Shown: positions 16,100 through 24,691, numbered from the stretch's first letter. The stretch is 64,000 bases of DNA from Mycolicibacterium sp. TUM20985 (GCF_030295745.1 NZ_AP027291.1:2232001-2296000), one strand, 5' to 3'. A program made the numbers and translations. The notes: a model not told the origin generated them from the sequence alone.

Positions 16100-18657
16100 C
16101 CACCGTGACGCACTCTGGTTCCGAGACCCGACGCGCGCAACTCCGCAGCGACGTCACGCTCGCCGCGCGGGTGCTGCCCACGCACTATCCGCTGGAGACC
16201 TTCATTGCGGTCAACCCACTGGCCGGTCTGGAATCCACGCCCTTCGAACAGGCGATCCGGCGCTCGGGTGATCTCTACGGCGCGCGAGGCACCCTTCCCG
16301 AGAGGGTCTTTCGTGATCGGCACCGCGCCGGCCGGATCACCGACGCCGACCTCGACGAAGCGTTGATTCGCCGCTATCCGAACCTGCTCGACCGGCCCAC
16401 CGTCTGCCTCGGTCAGCGGGAGCTAACCCCCGTGGCGTTGCTACGGGCCGATCTGCTGTACGGACGTCCGGCGCCCGAGCCATTGCGGCGCAACCAGATT
16501 CGGCCCGAACGGGTCGCGCCTGACGTCGCCGCCACCGTCGACGACCAGGTGGCCAAGTGGTGTGCGGCGTTCTTCGGCCATGGTGCGTGGCCGATGCCCG
16601 GACGCGAGGACGGCTTCTATGCGGCCTGGCGGGCACTTGCGCCGAGTGATCGCTCGCTTCCCCGCGGGGTACGGGCGCAGCTGCGTGCGGTCGCCCATCG
16701 GGCAGACGACGCCGCACTGGCCGCGTTGTCCGCGTTGGCGGTCGACGACGACACCCGCATCCTCTATCTGCAAGCGCACCTCACTCGCCTTCCCGGCTGG
16801 GCCGCTCACGTCCAGTGGTGCGGTGGCAGGGGGATGGGCGTCGACATGGTGGACTACCTCGCGGTTCGGCTCACCTACGAGGCGGCGCTCTCGAGGGACC
16901 GTGGCGAGTGGCGATTCGTCGAGGCGGTGCCCGACCGGATTCCCTCGGCGCGAGAGCGGGTGGAGGACCTGATCGATGCCTGGGGACTCGTCGGCGTCGG
17001 CGAGACGGAGGTGGCGGCTGCGGCCCGGGTGCTCACCATCCTGCCCGTCCCCGCGCGAGAGCTGCTCTGGCAGAACGCCTTCGAGGGACACTACCGCGAC
17101 GGTCTGCTGTCCGAACTGAGCCGGGTACGAGACCGGGAACCCAGGCCGGTTCACACGCAGCTGGTGAGTTGCATCGACACCCGGTCAGAGGGTCTGCGCC
17201 GACGTCTCGAAGCCTTCGACGGTTACGAGACCCTGGGGTTCGCCGGGTTCTTCGCCGTCGCGATTCGCTTCACCGATCTGCTCGGCGGGGCGGCCAACGA
17301 TCTGTGCCCGGTGCTGATCTCGCCGAGTCACTGCATTCGCGAGGAGCCGGTGCCGGGGGCGGCCGAGGCGGCTGCCCGGCAGCTGGCCGGCGCGCGAAGC
17401 CTGGCGGGGGCGGAGTCGGCGTTCCACATCGCCAAGGACTCCGCCGCGGCGCCGTTCGCGCTCGCCGAGGCGGCCGGCTGGGCGGCGGGACCGCTGTCAG
17501 CGGTCAAGACGTTCGCCCCCGCGATGAGCGCGGGCATCAGGCGGCGGCTGCACGGTCTGGTCGCCCCGCCCGCCCCGGCGGTGGTCGACGTCACCGACAT
17601 GCCCCTGGCCGAACGCGCGCTGTTCGCCCAGGTGGCGCTCACCACGATGGGTCTGGTCCGCGGCTTCGGCCGACTGGTGGTGCTGTGCGGCCACGGCAGC
17701 GCCACCGAGAACAACCCCTATCAGGCGGCCCTCGAGTGCGGCGCCTGCGGTGGACAGGCGGGCGGGCCCAATGCCCGCACCGCTACGGTCATCCTCAACC
17801 AGGACGAGGTGCGCGGCGAGTTGCGCGGTGTCGGCATCGACATTCCGGACGATACGTACTTCCTTGCCGCACAACACGACACCGCGACCGATCGGGTGAG
17901 CATCCTGGACCCGCACCTGATACCGGCCGGGTATCGCGACGACGTTCGTCGGCTGCACGAGGACCTGGTCGCCGCAGGGGCGGCACTCGCCGCAGAACGC
18001 TGCTCGGCGCTGCCCGGGGCGAGGCGGGTGAAGTCGCCGCGTCGCGCGGCACGCCACGTCGAAGGTCGAAGTGCAGACTGGGCGCAGGTGTATCCCGAGT
18101 GGGGACTTGCCGGCAACGCCGCGTTCGTCGTCGCGCCGCGTGACGTCACGCGGGAGGTCGATCTGGGCCGGCGGGTGTTCCTGCACTCCTACGAGGCCGA
18201 CGTCGACGTCGATGGCACGGCGCTGGAGACGATCCTCACCGCGCCCCTGGTCGTGGCGCAGTGGATCAACTGCCAGTACTACTTCTCCGCCGTGGCCCCG
18301 GAGGTCTTCGGCGCCGGCACCAAGACCATCCACAATGTCGTCGGATCGGCGGGCGTGATCGCGGGCCACAGCGGCGACCTGCGACTCGGGCTGCCCTGGC
18401 AGTCAGTGGCGGACGGCGACCGGCTGTTGCACGAGCCGCTGCGGCTGTTGGCAGTGATTCAGGCACCCCTGGACCGGATCGACGCCGTGGTGGACCGCAA
18501 CCCCATCCTGCAGCGGCTGTTTGGGAACGACTGGGTGGGTGTTGCCGCCCGGTCCGACGCCGGTCGGCCGTGGCAACGCTGGACCACCGCGGGATGGCGA
18601 TCATGGTCCGAAAGACGTTCCGAGATAGACATTTCCGACGAGGAGGCCGTTCGATGA
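16096..18657 (+). CDS. dabA: DabA: DUF2309 zinc protein of an inorganic-carbon pump
   Basis: An 853-residue soluble or membrane-associated protein of the DUF2309 family. DabA pairs with DabB to convert CO2 to bicarbonate in one direction, using a beta-carbonic-anhydrase-like zinc site. The expected ligands are visible: Cys359 and Asp361 in VSCIDTR, His533 in LCGHGS and Cys548 in ECGACGG. The spacing (174 and 15 residues) nearly equals that recalled for Halothiobacillus DabA (C351, D353, H524, C539). Arg363 would pair with Asp361. The start is GTG 16096, seven bases after AGGAG and overlapping the dabB stop. Its own stop overlaps the PII-like start (ATGA). The complete site argues for an active enzyme. 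Confidence 0.93.
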   Translation: MTTVTHSGSETRRAQLRSDVTLAARVLPTHYPLETFIAVNPLAGLESTPFEQAIRRSGDLYGARGTLPERVFRDRHRAGRITDADLDEALIRRYPNLLDRPTVCLGQRELTPVALLRADLLYGRPAPEPLRRNQIRPERVAPDVAATVDDQVAKWCAAFFGHGAWPMPGREDGFYAAWRALAPSDRSLPRGVRAQLRAVAHRADDAALAALSALAVDDDTRILYLQAHLTRLPGWAAHVQWCGGRGMGVDMVDYLAVRLTYEAALSRDRGEWRFVEAVPDRIPSARERVEDLIDAWGLVGVGETEVAAAARVLTILPVPARELLWQNAFEGHYRDGLLSELSRVRDREPRPVHTQLVSCIDTRSEGLRRRLEAFDGYETLGFAGFFAVAIRFTDLLGGAANDLCPVLISPSHCIREEPVPGAAEAAARQLAGARSLAGAESAFHIAKDSAAAPFALAEAAGWAAGPLSAVKTFAPAMSAGIRRRLHGLVAPPAPAVVDVTDMPLAERALFAQVALTTMGLVRGFGRLVVLCGHGSATENNPYQAALECGACGGQAGGPNARTATVILNQDEVRGELRGVGIDIPDDTYFLAAQHDTATDRVSILDPHLIPAGYRDDVRRLHEDLVAAGAALAAERCSALPGARRVKSPRRAARHVEGRSADWAQVYPEWGLAGNAAFVVAPRDVTREVDLGRRVFLHSYEADVDVDGTALETILTAPLVVAQWINCQYYFSAVAPEVFGAGTKTIHNVVGSAGVIAGHSGDLRLGLPWQSVADGDRLLHEPLRLLAVIQAPLDRIDAVVDRNPILQRLFGNDWVGVAARSDAGRPWQRWTTAGWRSWSERRSEIDISDEEAVR

Positions 18658-18977
18658 AGACACCCGAGCTGACCAAGATGACGAAGATCGAGGTCGTCGT
18701 CGCCGGTAGCGACGCACCGGCGGTGCGCGAGTTGATCCAGAGCGTCGGCGCGACCGGATACACCAGCGTGTCCGGTGTGTCGGGACTCGGTCACCATGGA
18801 TATCACCAGGGCCGGCTCCTGTTCAACCAGCAGGCGACGCTGGAGCTCCTGATCACCGTGGTGCCCGAGTCGAAGGTCCAACCCCTGCTGGCCGGGCTGC
18901 GTCCGCTGCTCGACGCCTCGCCGGGGGTGATGTTCGTAACGGAGACCTACGTCAGCCGCCCCGACTACTTCAGTTGA
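18654..18977 (+). CDS. PII-like signalling protein of the DAB operon
   Basis: A 107-residue protein resembling the PII/GlnB fold: a first strand KIEVVVAGSD, helix VRELIQSVGATGYTSVSGVSG, a loop GHHGYHQGRLLFNQQ in the T-loop place, strand ATLELLITVVPE and helix KVQPLLAGLRPLL. The canonical T-loop with its uridylylated tyrosine and the usual GRG and RG motifs are not present, so it is a divergent PII-like protein. By analogy with SbtB, which controls the bicarbonate carrier SbtA, and with carboxysome-linked PII proteins, it may regulate DabAB in response to nucleotides or bicarbonate. Translation starts at ATG 18654, seven bases after a strong AGGAGG, overlapping dabA by four bases. Confidence 0.75.
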   Translation: MKTPELTKMTKIEVVVAGSDAPAVRELIQSVGATGYTSVSGVSGLGHHGYHQGRLLFNQQATLELLITVVPESKVQPLLAGLRPLLDASPGVMFVTETYVSRPDYFS

Positions 18978-19009
18978 CCCGACCGATCGCAGAAGAAGGG
19001 ATCACCGTC

Positions 19010-19621
19010 ATGTCCACACCTTCAGATACCTTGCAACGACTCCGCCTGGGCAACGAGTCTTTCTACGTTCCGATTCGCTCGCGTCGGGCGGACCTGCCGT
19101 CCGAGCCTCCCAGCGCCGTGGTGTTCCGCTGTGCCGATGCCGTCGTCGCGAGCGAGATGGTGTTCGGCCAGAGCTGGGGTTCGCTGCTGAACGTCAGCAC
19201 CTGGGGCCATGTCGTGGACAACGGCGTGCTGGCCTCGATGGAGTACGCCGTCGACACGCTGGAACTACCGCTGATCGTCGTTCTCGGACACCAGAATTGC
19301 TCGGCGATGCACGCGACGATGCGGGCCTGGCATCACGCGGAGCTACCCGACGGCGCTGCTCGCTCGATGGTCGAGCAGGCGATGTCGTCCATCGTTCGCC
19401 GCGGATCGGCCGCCGACTCCGTGGCGGCGATCACGGCGGCTCATGTCACCGAGGTCGGCCTGGCGCTGCTGAACCGGTCGCCGGTCATCGCCAGGCGGGT
19501 AGATCGGGAGCAGTGCGGAATCGTTTGCGCGACAACGGATCCGATGACTGGTCAGGTGGTTCCGCTGGCCACCATCGGCGCCCTCGGCGACACCGACGGC
19601 GCGTTGCTGGAGTGTGTATGA
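19010..19621 (+). CDS. beta-carbonic-anhydrase-like protein with altered active site
   Basis: A 203-residue protein similar over its length to mycobacterial CanB-type beta-carbonic anhydrases. The zinc ligands are kept: Cys41 in FRCADAVV, His94 and Cys97 in LGHQNCSAM. The catalytic Asp-Arg dyad of CxDxR is broken, because the sequence is CADAV with Asp43 but Val45 instead of Arg. Nearby RTAGH is STWGH. It could be an inactive or sensing relative, or work differently. ATG 19010 follows AGAAGG by ten bases; a TTG at 18974 overlaps the preceding stop. As the last gene of the DAB operon it could affect bicarbonate balance or act as a regulatory subunit; this is inference. Confidence 0.85.
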   Translation: MSTPSDTLQRLRLGNESFYVPIRSRRADLPSEPPSAVVFRCADAVVASEMVFGQSWGSLLNVSTWGHVVDNGVLASMEYAVDTLELPLIVVLGHQNCSAMHATMRAWHHAELPDGAARSMVEQAMSSIVRRGSAADSVAAITAAHVTEVGLALLNRSPVIARRVDREQCGIVCATTDPMTGQVVPLATIGALGDTDGALLECV

Positions 19622-19624
19622 GCG

Positions 19625-20083
19625 CTAGCGGCGGCCCAGGCCGAACCCGCGGCGACGGGCGGCTGTGCCCGTGGTGGCAACCGATCCGGTGCGGCGCCGG
19701 GCATCTAGGGCCCACGCGCCCCCGCCGGTGAAGACCAGGAGGAAGAACGCGAAGCAGTAGAGAACGGCCAACTCGCCACCGTTGGTCATGGGAATGACTC
19801 CACTCGGCAGATGCTGTGTGAAGAAGGCAAAGGCCATCACGCCGGAGGCGACGAACGCGGCGATGCGGGTGAACAGTCCGATGATGACGAGGACCGACGT
19901 CACCAATTCGAGCACGCCGGCGAACCAGAAGGGCCAGGTTCCCACCGGTGCCTGCTGCGCCGCAAGAGGCCAGCCGAACAGGTGAGTGGTGGCGTGGCAC
20001 AGAAACAGCAAGCCGACGATCACCCGGAACAGGCTCAGAACGGTGGGGGCGTGAGGGTTGAGTCGGGCGTCCAGATTGGTCAT
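19625..20083 (-). CDS. DoxX family membrane protein
   Basis: A 152-residue protein with four predicted transmembrane helices, matching the DoxX family: an N-terminal helix FRVIVGLLFLCHATTHLFGWP, then VLELVTSVLVIIGLFTRIAAF, GVMAFAFFTQHLP and AVLYCFAFFLLVFTGGGAWALD. The C-terminal 25 residues are basic and rich in Arg. DoxX-type proteins have been linked to redox and thiol homeostasis in mycobacteria, in complex with SodA and a thiosulfate sulfurtransferase elsewhere, but the role of this one is unknown. It converges with the carbonic-anhydrase-like gene, three bases apart. A 10-base-arm inverted repeat lies 12 bases upstream of the start. Confidence 0.85.
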   Translation of the reverse strand: MTNLDARLNPHAPTVLSLFRVIVGLLFLCHATTHLFGWPLAAQQAPVGTWPFWFAGVLELVTSVLVIIGLFTRIAAFVASGVMAFAFFTQHLPSGVIPMTNGGELAVLYCFAFFLLVFTGGGAWALDARRRTGSVATTGTAARRRGFGLGRR

Positions 20084-20095
20084 GTCTCCACGCTA

Positions 20096-20119
20096 CTATT
20101 CGGACTGCGGTCCGCATAG
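20096..20119 (-). promoter_or_regulatory. inverted repeat, candidate operator of doxX gene
   Basis: CTATTCGGAC, a 4-base spacer TGCG, then GTCCGCATAG form 10-base arms with one mismatch. The core CGGAC-n4-GTCCG is the kind of site many mycobacterial TetR repressors bind. It lies 12 bases from the doxX ATG at 20083, where it would block transcription. Confidence 0.5.
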
Positions 20120-20136
20120 TGCTGGTGACCACCCCA

Positions 20137-20182
20137 CGACGAAGGGGCCGGACGAACTGAACTCCGCCCGGCCCATTCGTCG
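20137..20182 (-). terminator. strong hairpin after glnA1
   Basis: Positions 20137-20151 and 20168-20182 pair over 14 of 15 bases with a 16-base loop. The hairpin starts seven bases after the glnA1 stop on the minus strand. No T-run follows, as is common for mycobacterial terminators. Confidence 0.7.
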
Positions 20183-20188
20183 AACTAC

Positions 20189-21625
20189 TTAGACGTCGTA
20201 GTAGAGCGCGAATTCGTAGGGGTGGGGCCGGATCTGGATCGGCATGATCTCGTTCTCCCGCTTGTAGGAGATCCAGGTGTCGATCAGGTCCTCGGTGAAC
20301 ACGCCACCCTCGGTGAGGTAGTCGTGATCCTCCTCGAGACGGTCGATCACCGCGGACAGTGACGTCGGCGCCTGCGGAATGTTGGCGGCCTCGTCCGGGG
20401 GCAGCTCGTAGAGGTCCTTGTCCACGGGTGCCAACGGCTCGATCTTCTTCTTGATGCCGTCGATGCCGGCCATCAGCATCGCCGCGAACGCCAGGTACGG
20501 GTTACCCGAGCTGTCCGGGCAACGGAACTCCAACCGCTTGGCCTTCGGGTTGTTGCCCGTGATCGGGATGCGCACGCACGCCGACCGGTTGCGCTGGCTG
20601 TAGACCAGGTTGATCGGCGCCTCGTAGCCCGGCACCAAGCGCTTGTAGGAGTTGACCGTGGGGTTGGTGAATGCCAACAGCGACGGCGCATGGTGCAGGA
20701 TGCCGCCGATGTAGTGGCGGGCCAGATCCGACAGCCCGGCGTACCCCGACTCGTCGTGGAAGAGTGGTTTGCCGTCCTTCCACAGCGACTGGTGGGCGTG
20801 CATGCCCGAACCGTTGTCACCGAACAGGGGCTTCGGCATGAACGTCACGGTCTTGCCGTTCTTCCAGGCCGTGTTCTTGATGATGTACTTGAACAGCAGC
20901 ACGTCGTCGGCCGCCGCCAGCAGCGTGTTGAACTTGTAGTTGATCTCCGCCTGGCCCGCCGTGCCCACCTCGTGGTGGCCGCGCTCCAGGGTGAAACCGG
21001 CATTCTGCAGGTTGGTGGCCATCTCGTCGCGCAGGTCGACGTAGTGGTCGTACGGAGCGACCGGGAAGTAGCCGCCCTTCTGGCGGACCTTGTATCCCAG
21101 GTTGGGGCTGCCGTCGGCCTCGTACGGTTCTCCGGTGTTCCACCAGCCCGACTCGGAGTCGACCTCGTAGGAGGTGCCGTTGATCTTCGAGTCGAAGGTC
21201 ACCGAGTCGAAGATGTAGAACTCGGCCTCGGCGCCGAAGAAGCAGGTGTCGGCGATGCCGGTGCTAGTGAGGTAGTTCTCCGCCTTGCGGGCCACGTTGC
21301 GGGGATCCCGTGAGTAGGCCTCGCGGGTGAAGGGGTCGTGGACGAAGAACTGCAGGTTCAGGGTCTTGGCGTGCCGGAACGGGTCGATGCGGGCGGTCTC
21401 GGGATCCGGCAGCAGCATCATGTCCGACTCGTGAATGGACTGGAAGCCGCGCACCGACGAACCGTCGAAGGCCAGACCGTCCTCGAAGACGCTTTCGTCG
21501 AACGCCGAGGCCGGGATCGAGAAGTGCTGAACGACGCCGGGAAGATCGCAGAACCGGATGTCGACGTACTCGACCTCTTCGTCCTTGATCAACTTGAAGA
21601 TGTCGTCTGCAGTCTTTTCTGCCAC
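20189..21625 (-). CDS. glnA1: glutamine synthetase GlnA1
   Basis: The main glutamine synthetase, 478 residues, the same length as the M. tuberculosis enzyme. It makes glutamine from glutamate, ammonia and ATP as a dodecamer in the cytoplasm, and in pathogenic relatives is also found outside the cell. The glutamate-binding and ATP-binding motifs are complete, including [34 protein letters not shown] and [12 protein letters not shown]. The adenylylation site is Tyr406 in [11 protein letters not shown], so it is the target of GlnE. The start is GTG at 21625, well placed after AAAGGAGA. A GlnR-like box lies about 75 bases upstream and a hairpin terminator follows. Confidence 0.98.
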   Translation of the reverse strand: MAEKTADDIFKLIKDEEVEYVDIRFCDLPGVVQHFSIPASAFDESVFEDGLAFDGSSVRGFQSIHESDMMLLPDPETARIDPFRHAKTLNLQFFVHDPFTREAYSRDPRNVARKAENYLTSTGIADTCFFGAEAEFYIFDSVTFDSKINGTSYEVDSESGWWNTGEPYEADGSPNLGYKVRQKGGYFPVAPYDHYVDLRDEMATNLQNAGFTLERGHHEVGTAGQAEINYKFNTLLAAADDVLLFKYIIKNTAWKNGKTVTFMPKPLFGDNGSGMHAHQSLWKDGKPLFHDESGYAGLSDLARHYIGGILHHAPSLLAFTNPTVNSYKRLVPGYEAPINLVYSQRNRSACVRIPITGNNPKAKRLEFRCPDSSGNPYLAFAAMLMAGIDGIKKKIEPLAPVDKDLYELPPDEAANIPQAPTSLSAVIDRLEEDHDYLTEGGVFTEDLIDTWISYKRENEIMPIQIRPHPYEFALYYDV

Positions 21626-21698
21626 TGAGAATTCTCCTTTGACTGGTGATCCGCCGTTCGACGCTAGGTACACCATATTGCGCGGCGGTGAAACGCAT

Positions 21699-21714
21699 GT
21701 TGCGCGGACGTTAC
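21699..21714 (-). promoter_or_regulatory. GlnR-like boxes before glnA1
   Basis: On the minus strand GTAAC, six bases, GCAAC gives the AC-n9-AC pattern of mycobacterial GlnR sites; a further GTTTCAC element follows four bases later. It lies about 75 bases before the glnA1 start. Confidence 0.5.
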
Positions 21715-21740
21715 GCACTGGCTGCCATGAATACCGGACC

Positions 21741-21746
21741 TATGCT
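21741..21746 (+). promoter_or_regulatory. -10 box of leaderless RDD-gene transcript
   Basis: TATGCT ends six bases before the ATG at 21753. It lies in the spacer shared with divergent glnA1. Confidence 0.45.
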
Positions 21747-21752
21747 GGATTC

Positions 21753-22247
21753 ATGGCCCGCACCTTCGGTTCCTGGCTGTCCGGCCCGCCGCCCTCCGAG
21801 GCCGGTGATGCCAGCCAGGGGCCCAACGACTTTCCAGGTCAACGCCTCGGATTGCCCGAGAGCGGTTCCGGCTCGCTGTCCGGTGTTGGCCGTCGGATCG
21901 TCGCGCTGATGATCGACTGGTTCATCGCCTACGGGCTGGCGAGCCTGGCCGTCACCGTCGGCTTGGTCAGTTCGGACCGGTTCTTCGGCACGCAGATCGG
22001 CTCCACCGCGGTGATGGGGGTCTGGCTGGTCCTCGGAGTGCTCTCGGTCCGGCTGTTCGGCTTCACCCCCGGCCAGTACGCGGTGGGTTTGCGGGTGGCC
22101 TCGGTCGACCACCGGATGCACGTCGGGCTCGGTCGCGCCCTCTGCCGTGGACTGCTCGTCGCCGTCGTGGTGCCGGCGCTGTTCACCGATGCCGACGGGC
22201 GCGGCTTCCAGGACCGGTTGACCGGCACCGCGGTGGTGAGGCGCTAG
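21753..22247 (+). CDS. RDD family membrane protein
   Basis: A 164-residue membrane protein with an RDD domain. The N-terminal 45 residues are polar and Gly/Ser/Pro-rich; then GVGRRIVALMIDWFIAYGLA has the Arg and Asp residues that name the family, followed by two more membrane helices (AVMGVWLVLGVLSVRLFG and ALCRGLLVAVVVPALF). The tail ends FQDRLTGTAVVRR. Function is not established; RDD proteins are suspected transporters. It matches Rv2219A in place, divergent from glnA1 and convergent with the DUF4191 gene two bases away. Confidence 0.88.
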   Translation: MARTFGSWLSGPPPSEAGDASQGPNDFPGQRLGLPESGSGSLSGVGRRIVALMIDWFIAYGLASLAVTVGLVSSDRFFGTQIGSTAVMGVWLVLGVLSVRLFGFTPGQYAVGLRVASVDHRMHVGLGRALCRGLLVAVVVPALFTDADGRGFQDRLTGTAVVRR

Positions 22248-22249
22248 CG

Positions 22250-23005
22250 CTACTTCCTGCGCACCGTGCGCTGCACGCCCCGCATCTTGGCTCCCGGCGG
22301 GAGCGGACCCTTCGGCATCGCCGCCGGTCCCATGCGCGAGCCCAGTGCCGCGAGCCGCGACTCGAGCGAGTCCATCTGCTTGACCGTGATGTTGGCGGGC
22401 AGCTTGGTCAGGTGCCGCTCCAGCTTGGACAGCGGCACCTCGCCCTCGCCATTGCCCACGACGAAGTCGTAGATCGGCGTGTCGCCGATGAGCCGCGCCG
22501 TCCGCTTCTTCTCCTGGGCCAGCAGCGGCTTGACCCGGGCGGCCGACCCCTCGCCGACGAAGATCACGCCGGGCCTGCCGATCACCCGATGGACCGCGTC
22601 GAAGTGTCCGGTCGCCGCGACGCCGGGGGTGACCCGCCACTTGCCGCGCAGGTTGTCCAGCGCCCAGGCGGCCGCTCCGGTCTGTCCCTCCGCCTTGCGG
22701 TAGACCGACTTCTGCGCGCGCCGACCGAAGATGATGAACGCGACCAGCAGGCCCAGCACGACACCGAGCGGGATCAGCGTCGCCGCGGTGAAGGTACTGC
22801 CGCTGACGACGCCCACGGCGACCGCCGCGGCCACGATCAGGACGAAGGCACCGACCATGTAGGGCAGGAGCCGGGTGTCTTCCTTGCGCTGAATCTGGAA
22901 CGCCTGCCAGAGCTGGCTGCGCCGCTCCTTCGATGCGGCCTTGCGGGCGGTCTTCGCCTCGGCCTTGGCGGCCTTGTCGGCGGCGGTATTGCGGGTCTTC
23001 GCCAT
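22250..23005 (-). CDS. DUF4191 membrane protein (Rv2219-type)
   Basis: A 251-residue conserved actinobacterial protein. A Lys/Ala-rich basic N-terminus (about 1-30) precedes two membrane helices near 50-90 ([18 protein letters not shown] and IPLGVVLGLLVAFIIFG), then a cytoplasmic domain with the conserved segments AEGQTGAAAWALDNLRG and GRPGVIFVGEGSAARVKPLL. No catalytic motif is recognised. It lies just upstream of nothing but downstream of lipA by five bases on the same strand, so it is probably the last gene of the lipB-lipA operon. Its role beside lipoate synthesis is unknown. Confidence 0.92.
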   Translation of the reverse strand: MAKTRNTAADKAAKAEAKTARKAASKERRSQLWQAFQIQRKEDTRLLPYMVGAFVLIVAAAVAVGVVSGSTFTAATLIPLGVVLGLLVAFIIFGRRAQKSVYRKAEGQTGAAAWALDNLRGKWRVTPGVAATGHFDAVHRVIGRPGVIFVGEGSAARVKPLLAQEKKRTARLIGDTPIYDFVVGNGEGEVPLSKLERHLTKLPANITVKQMDSLESRLAALGSRMGPAAMPKGPLPPGAKMRGVQRTVRRK

Positions 23006-23009
23006 CGGA

Positions 23010-23954
23010 TCAGGATACGGGTGGGCGGCTGGGATTCCGAAGCTGCGCTGCCGCGGCGTACAACTTGCCCGCTCGGTAGGACGATCTCACCAACGGTCCG
23101 GCCAAGACCCCGGGAAATCCGATCTCCTCCGCGTACTTCGAATGCTCGACGAACTCGTCGGGGGTGACCCACCGTTCCACCGGATGGTGCCGCGCCGACG
23201 GCCGCAGGTACTGGGTGATGGTGACGATGTCGCAGCCCGCCTCGCGCAGGTCGACGAGTGCGGCCCGCACTTCCTCCGGGGTCTCGCCCATGCCGAGGAT
23301 GAGGTTGCTCTTGGTCACCAGGCCGTAGTCACGGGCCGCGGTGATCACTGCCAGGCTGCGCTCGTATCGGAACGCCGGGCGGATTCGACGGAAGATTCGC
23401 GGGACCGTTTCGACGTTGTGCGCCAACACTTCCGGGCGCGTCTCGAAGACCGTCTCGAGCTGTTCGGGGATCGCGTTGAAGTCCGGGATCAACAACTCCA
23501 CACCCGTGTTGGGATTCAGCGCCTTGATCTGTCGCACGGTCTCGGCGTAGAGCCACGCGCCACCGTCGGGCAGGTCGTCGCGCGCCACCCCGGTGACGGT
23601 CGAATAGCGCAGCCCCATCGCCTGCACGCTCTCCGCGACCCGTCGCGGCTCGTCACGGTCCAGCTCGGACGGCTTGCCCGTGTCGATCTGGCAGAAGTCG
23701 CACCGCCGGGTGCACTGCTCGCCGCCGATGAGGAAGGTGGCCTCGCGGTCCTCCCAGCATTCGTAGATGTTGGGGCACCCCGCCTCTTCGCAGACGGTGT
23801 GCAGACCCTCGCGGCGGACCAGGGCCTTGAGCTCGGTGTACTCCGGGCCCGTCTTCAGCTTGGTCTTGATCCACGGGGGTTTGCGCTCGATCGGGACCTC
23901 GGCGTTGCGAACCTCGAGGCGCAGCAATTTACGAAATCCGGGTTCGGCGCTCAC
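23010..23954 (-). CDS. lipA: lipoyl synthase LipA
   Basis: A 314-residue radical-SAM enzyme that inserts two sulfur atoms into octanoyl groups on carrier proteins to make lipoyl cofactor. The auxiliary cluster cysteines are C55, C60 and C66 ([12 protein letters not shown]), and the radical-SAM cluster is C81, C85, C88 (CTRRCDFC). The C-terminal RSSYRAG motif carries the Ser that binds the auxiliary cluster. The GTG at 23954 overlaps the lipB stop by four bases (GTGA), so the two are co-translated. Octanoylation by LipB and sulfur insertion by LipA act on the dlaT product encoded just upstream. Confidence 0.97.
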   Translation of the reverse strand: MSAEPGFRKLLRLEVRNAEVPIERKPPWIKTKLKTGPEYTELKALVRREGLHTVCEEAGCPNIYECWEDREATFLIGGEQCTRRCDFCQIDTGKPSELDRDEPRRVAESVQAMGLRYSTVTGVARDDLPDGGAWLYAETVRQIKALNPNTGVELLIPDFNAIPEQLETVFETRPEVLAHNVETVPRIFRRIRPAFRYERSLAVITAARDYGLVTKSNLILGMGETPEEVRAALVDLREAGCDIVTITQYLRPSARHHPVERWVTPDEFVEHSKYAEEIGFPGVLAGPLVRSSYRAGKLYAAAAQLRNPSRPPVS

Positions 23955-24640
23955 TTCATGAATGCTAGCGCGGTGCGGCCGTCGAGGGCGTCGGGGACTG
24001 CCCGCGCGACGGCGTCCGCCACCTCGTCGACGGTGACCCGCCGTCCGAGTTCGGCGGTCAGAGACGTCACACCTGCATCGGAGATGCCGCACGGGACGAT
24101 CGATGCGTACGCCGAGAGATCACAGTCACAGTTGAGGGCGAACCCATGCAGCGTGGTCGCCCGCGCCACCCGGATCCCGATCGCGCCGACCTTGCGGGCC
24201 GGCCGGCCGTCGCTGGCGGGTACCCACACTCCCGACCGGCCCTCGACGCGGCCGGTGGTCAGGCCGAGGCTGGCGCATACCGCGATCAGCGAATCTTCAA
24301 TGCGGCGAACGAATTTGACTACGTCCAGCGGCTGGGCCAGGCCGATGATGGGGTAGCCGACCAGCTGGCCGGGGCCGTGCCAGGTGATCTTGCCGCCGCG
24401 GTCGGTGTCGACGACGGGGATGCTCGACGGGCCGGACGACGCCGGTCGCTCGTGCGGTTCGGTACGCCTGCCCGCCGTGTAGACGGCCGGATGCTCGAGC
24501 AGTAGCAGGGTGTCCCGGCCGCCGGCGATGCGGGCCTCGGACAGTTCGCGCTGCATCTGCCAGGCGTCGAGATAGTCCACCGAACCCAGTCGCCTGACGT
24601 TGATCTCGGTGTCCGTGGACCGGACGGAAGCTGCCGCCAT
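23951..24640 (-). CDS. lipB: octanoyltransferase LipB
   Basis: A 229-residue enzyme that moves octanoyl groups from acyl carrier protein to lipoyl domains. Family motifs are all present: [10 protein letters not shown], the [17 protein letters not shown] signature, the catalytic Lys in ARKVGAIG and catalytic Cys in [13 protein letters not shown]. The ATG at 24640 (MAAASVRS) is preferred because TAGCGT lies seven bases before it, giving a leaderless transcript; a TTG at 24679 is further upstream in frame. The stop overlaps the lipA start by four bases. Confidence 0.96.
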   Translation of the reverse strand: MAAASVRSTDTEINVRRLGSVDYLDAWQMQRELSEARIAGGRDTLLLLEHPAVYTAGRRTEPHERPASSGPSSIPVVDTDRGGKITWHGPGQLVGYPIIGLAQPLDVVKFVRRIEDSLIAVCASLGLTTGRVEGRSGVWVPASDGRPARKVGAIGIRVARATTLHGFALNCDCDLSAYASIVPCGISDAGVTSLTAELGRRVTVDEVADAVARAVPDALDGRTALAFMK

Positions 24641-24647
24641 GGTGACG

Positions 24648-24653
24648 ACGCTA
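24648..24653 (-). promoter_or_regulatory. -10 box of leaderless lipB-lipA transcript
   Basis: On the minus strand TAGCGT ends seven bases before the lipB ATG at 24640, with no ribosome site between. Confidence 0.4.
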
Positions 24654-24691
24654 CGCGTCACGAGGGCCAGGCGTTCCAAGACTCCAGCGTC

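Noticed and set aside
14159..19621. Complex I or Mrp antiporter operon
   Set aside because: Only one NuoL-like subunit is present, no other nuo or mrp genes accompany it, and its partner is a DUF2309 protein with the carbonic-anhydrase-like zinc site.
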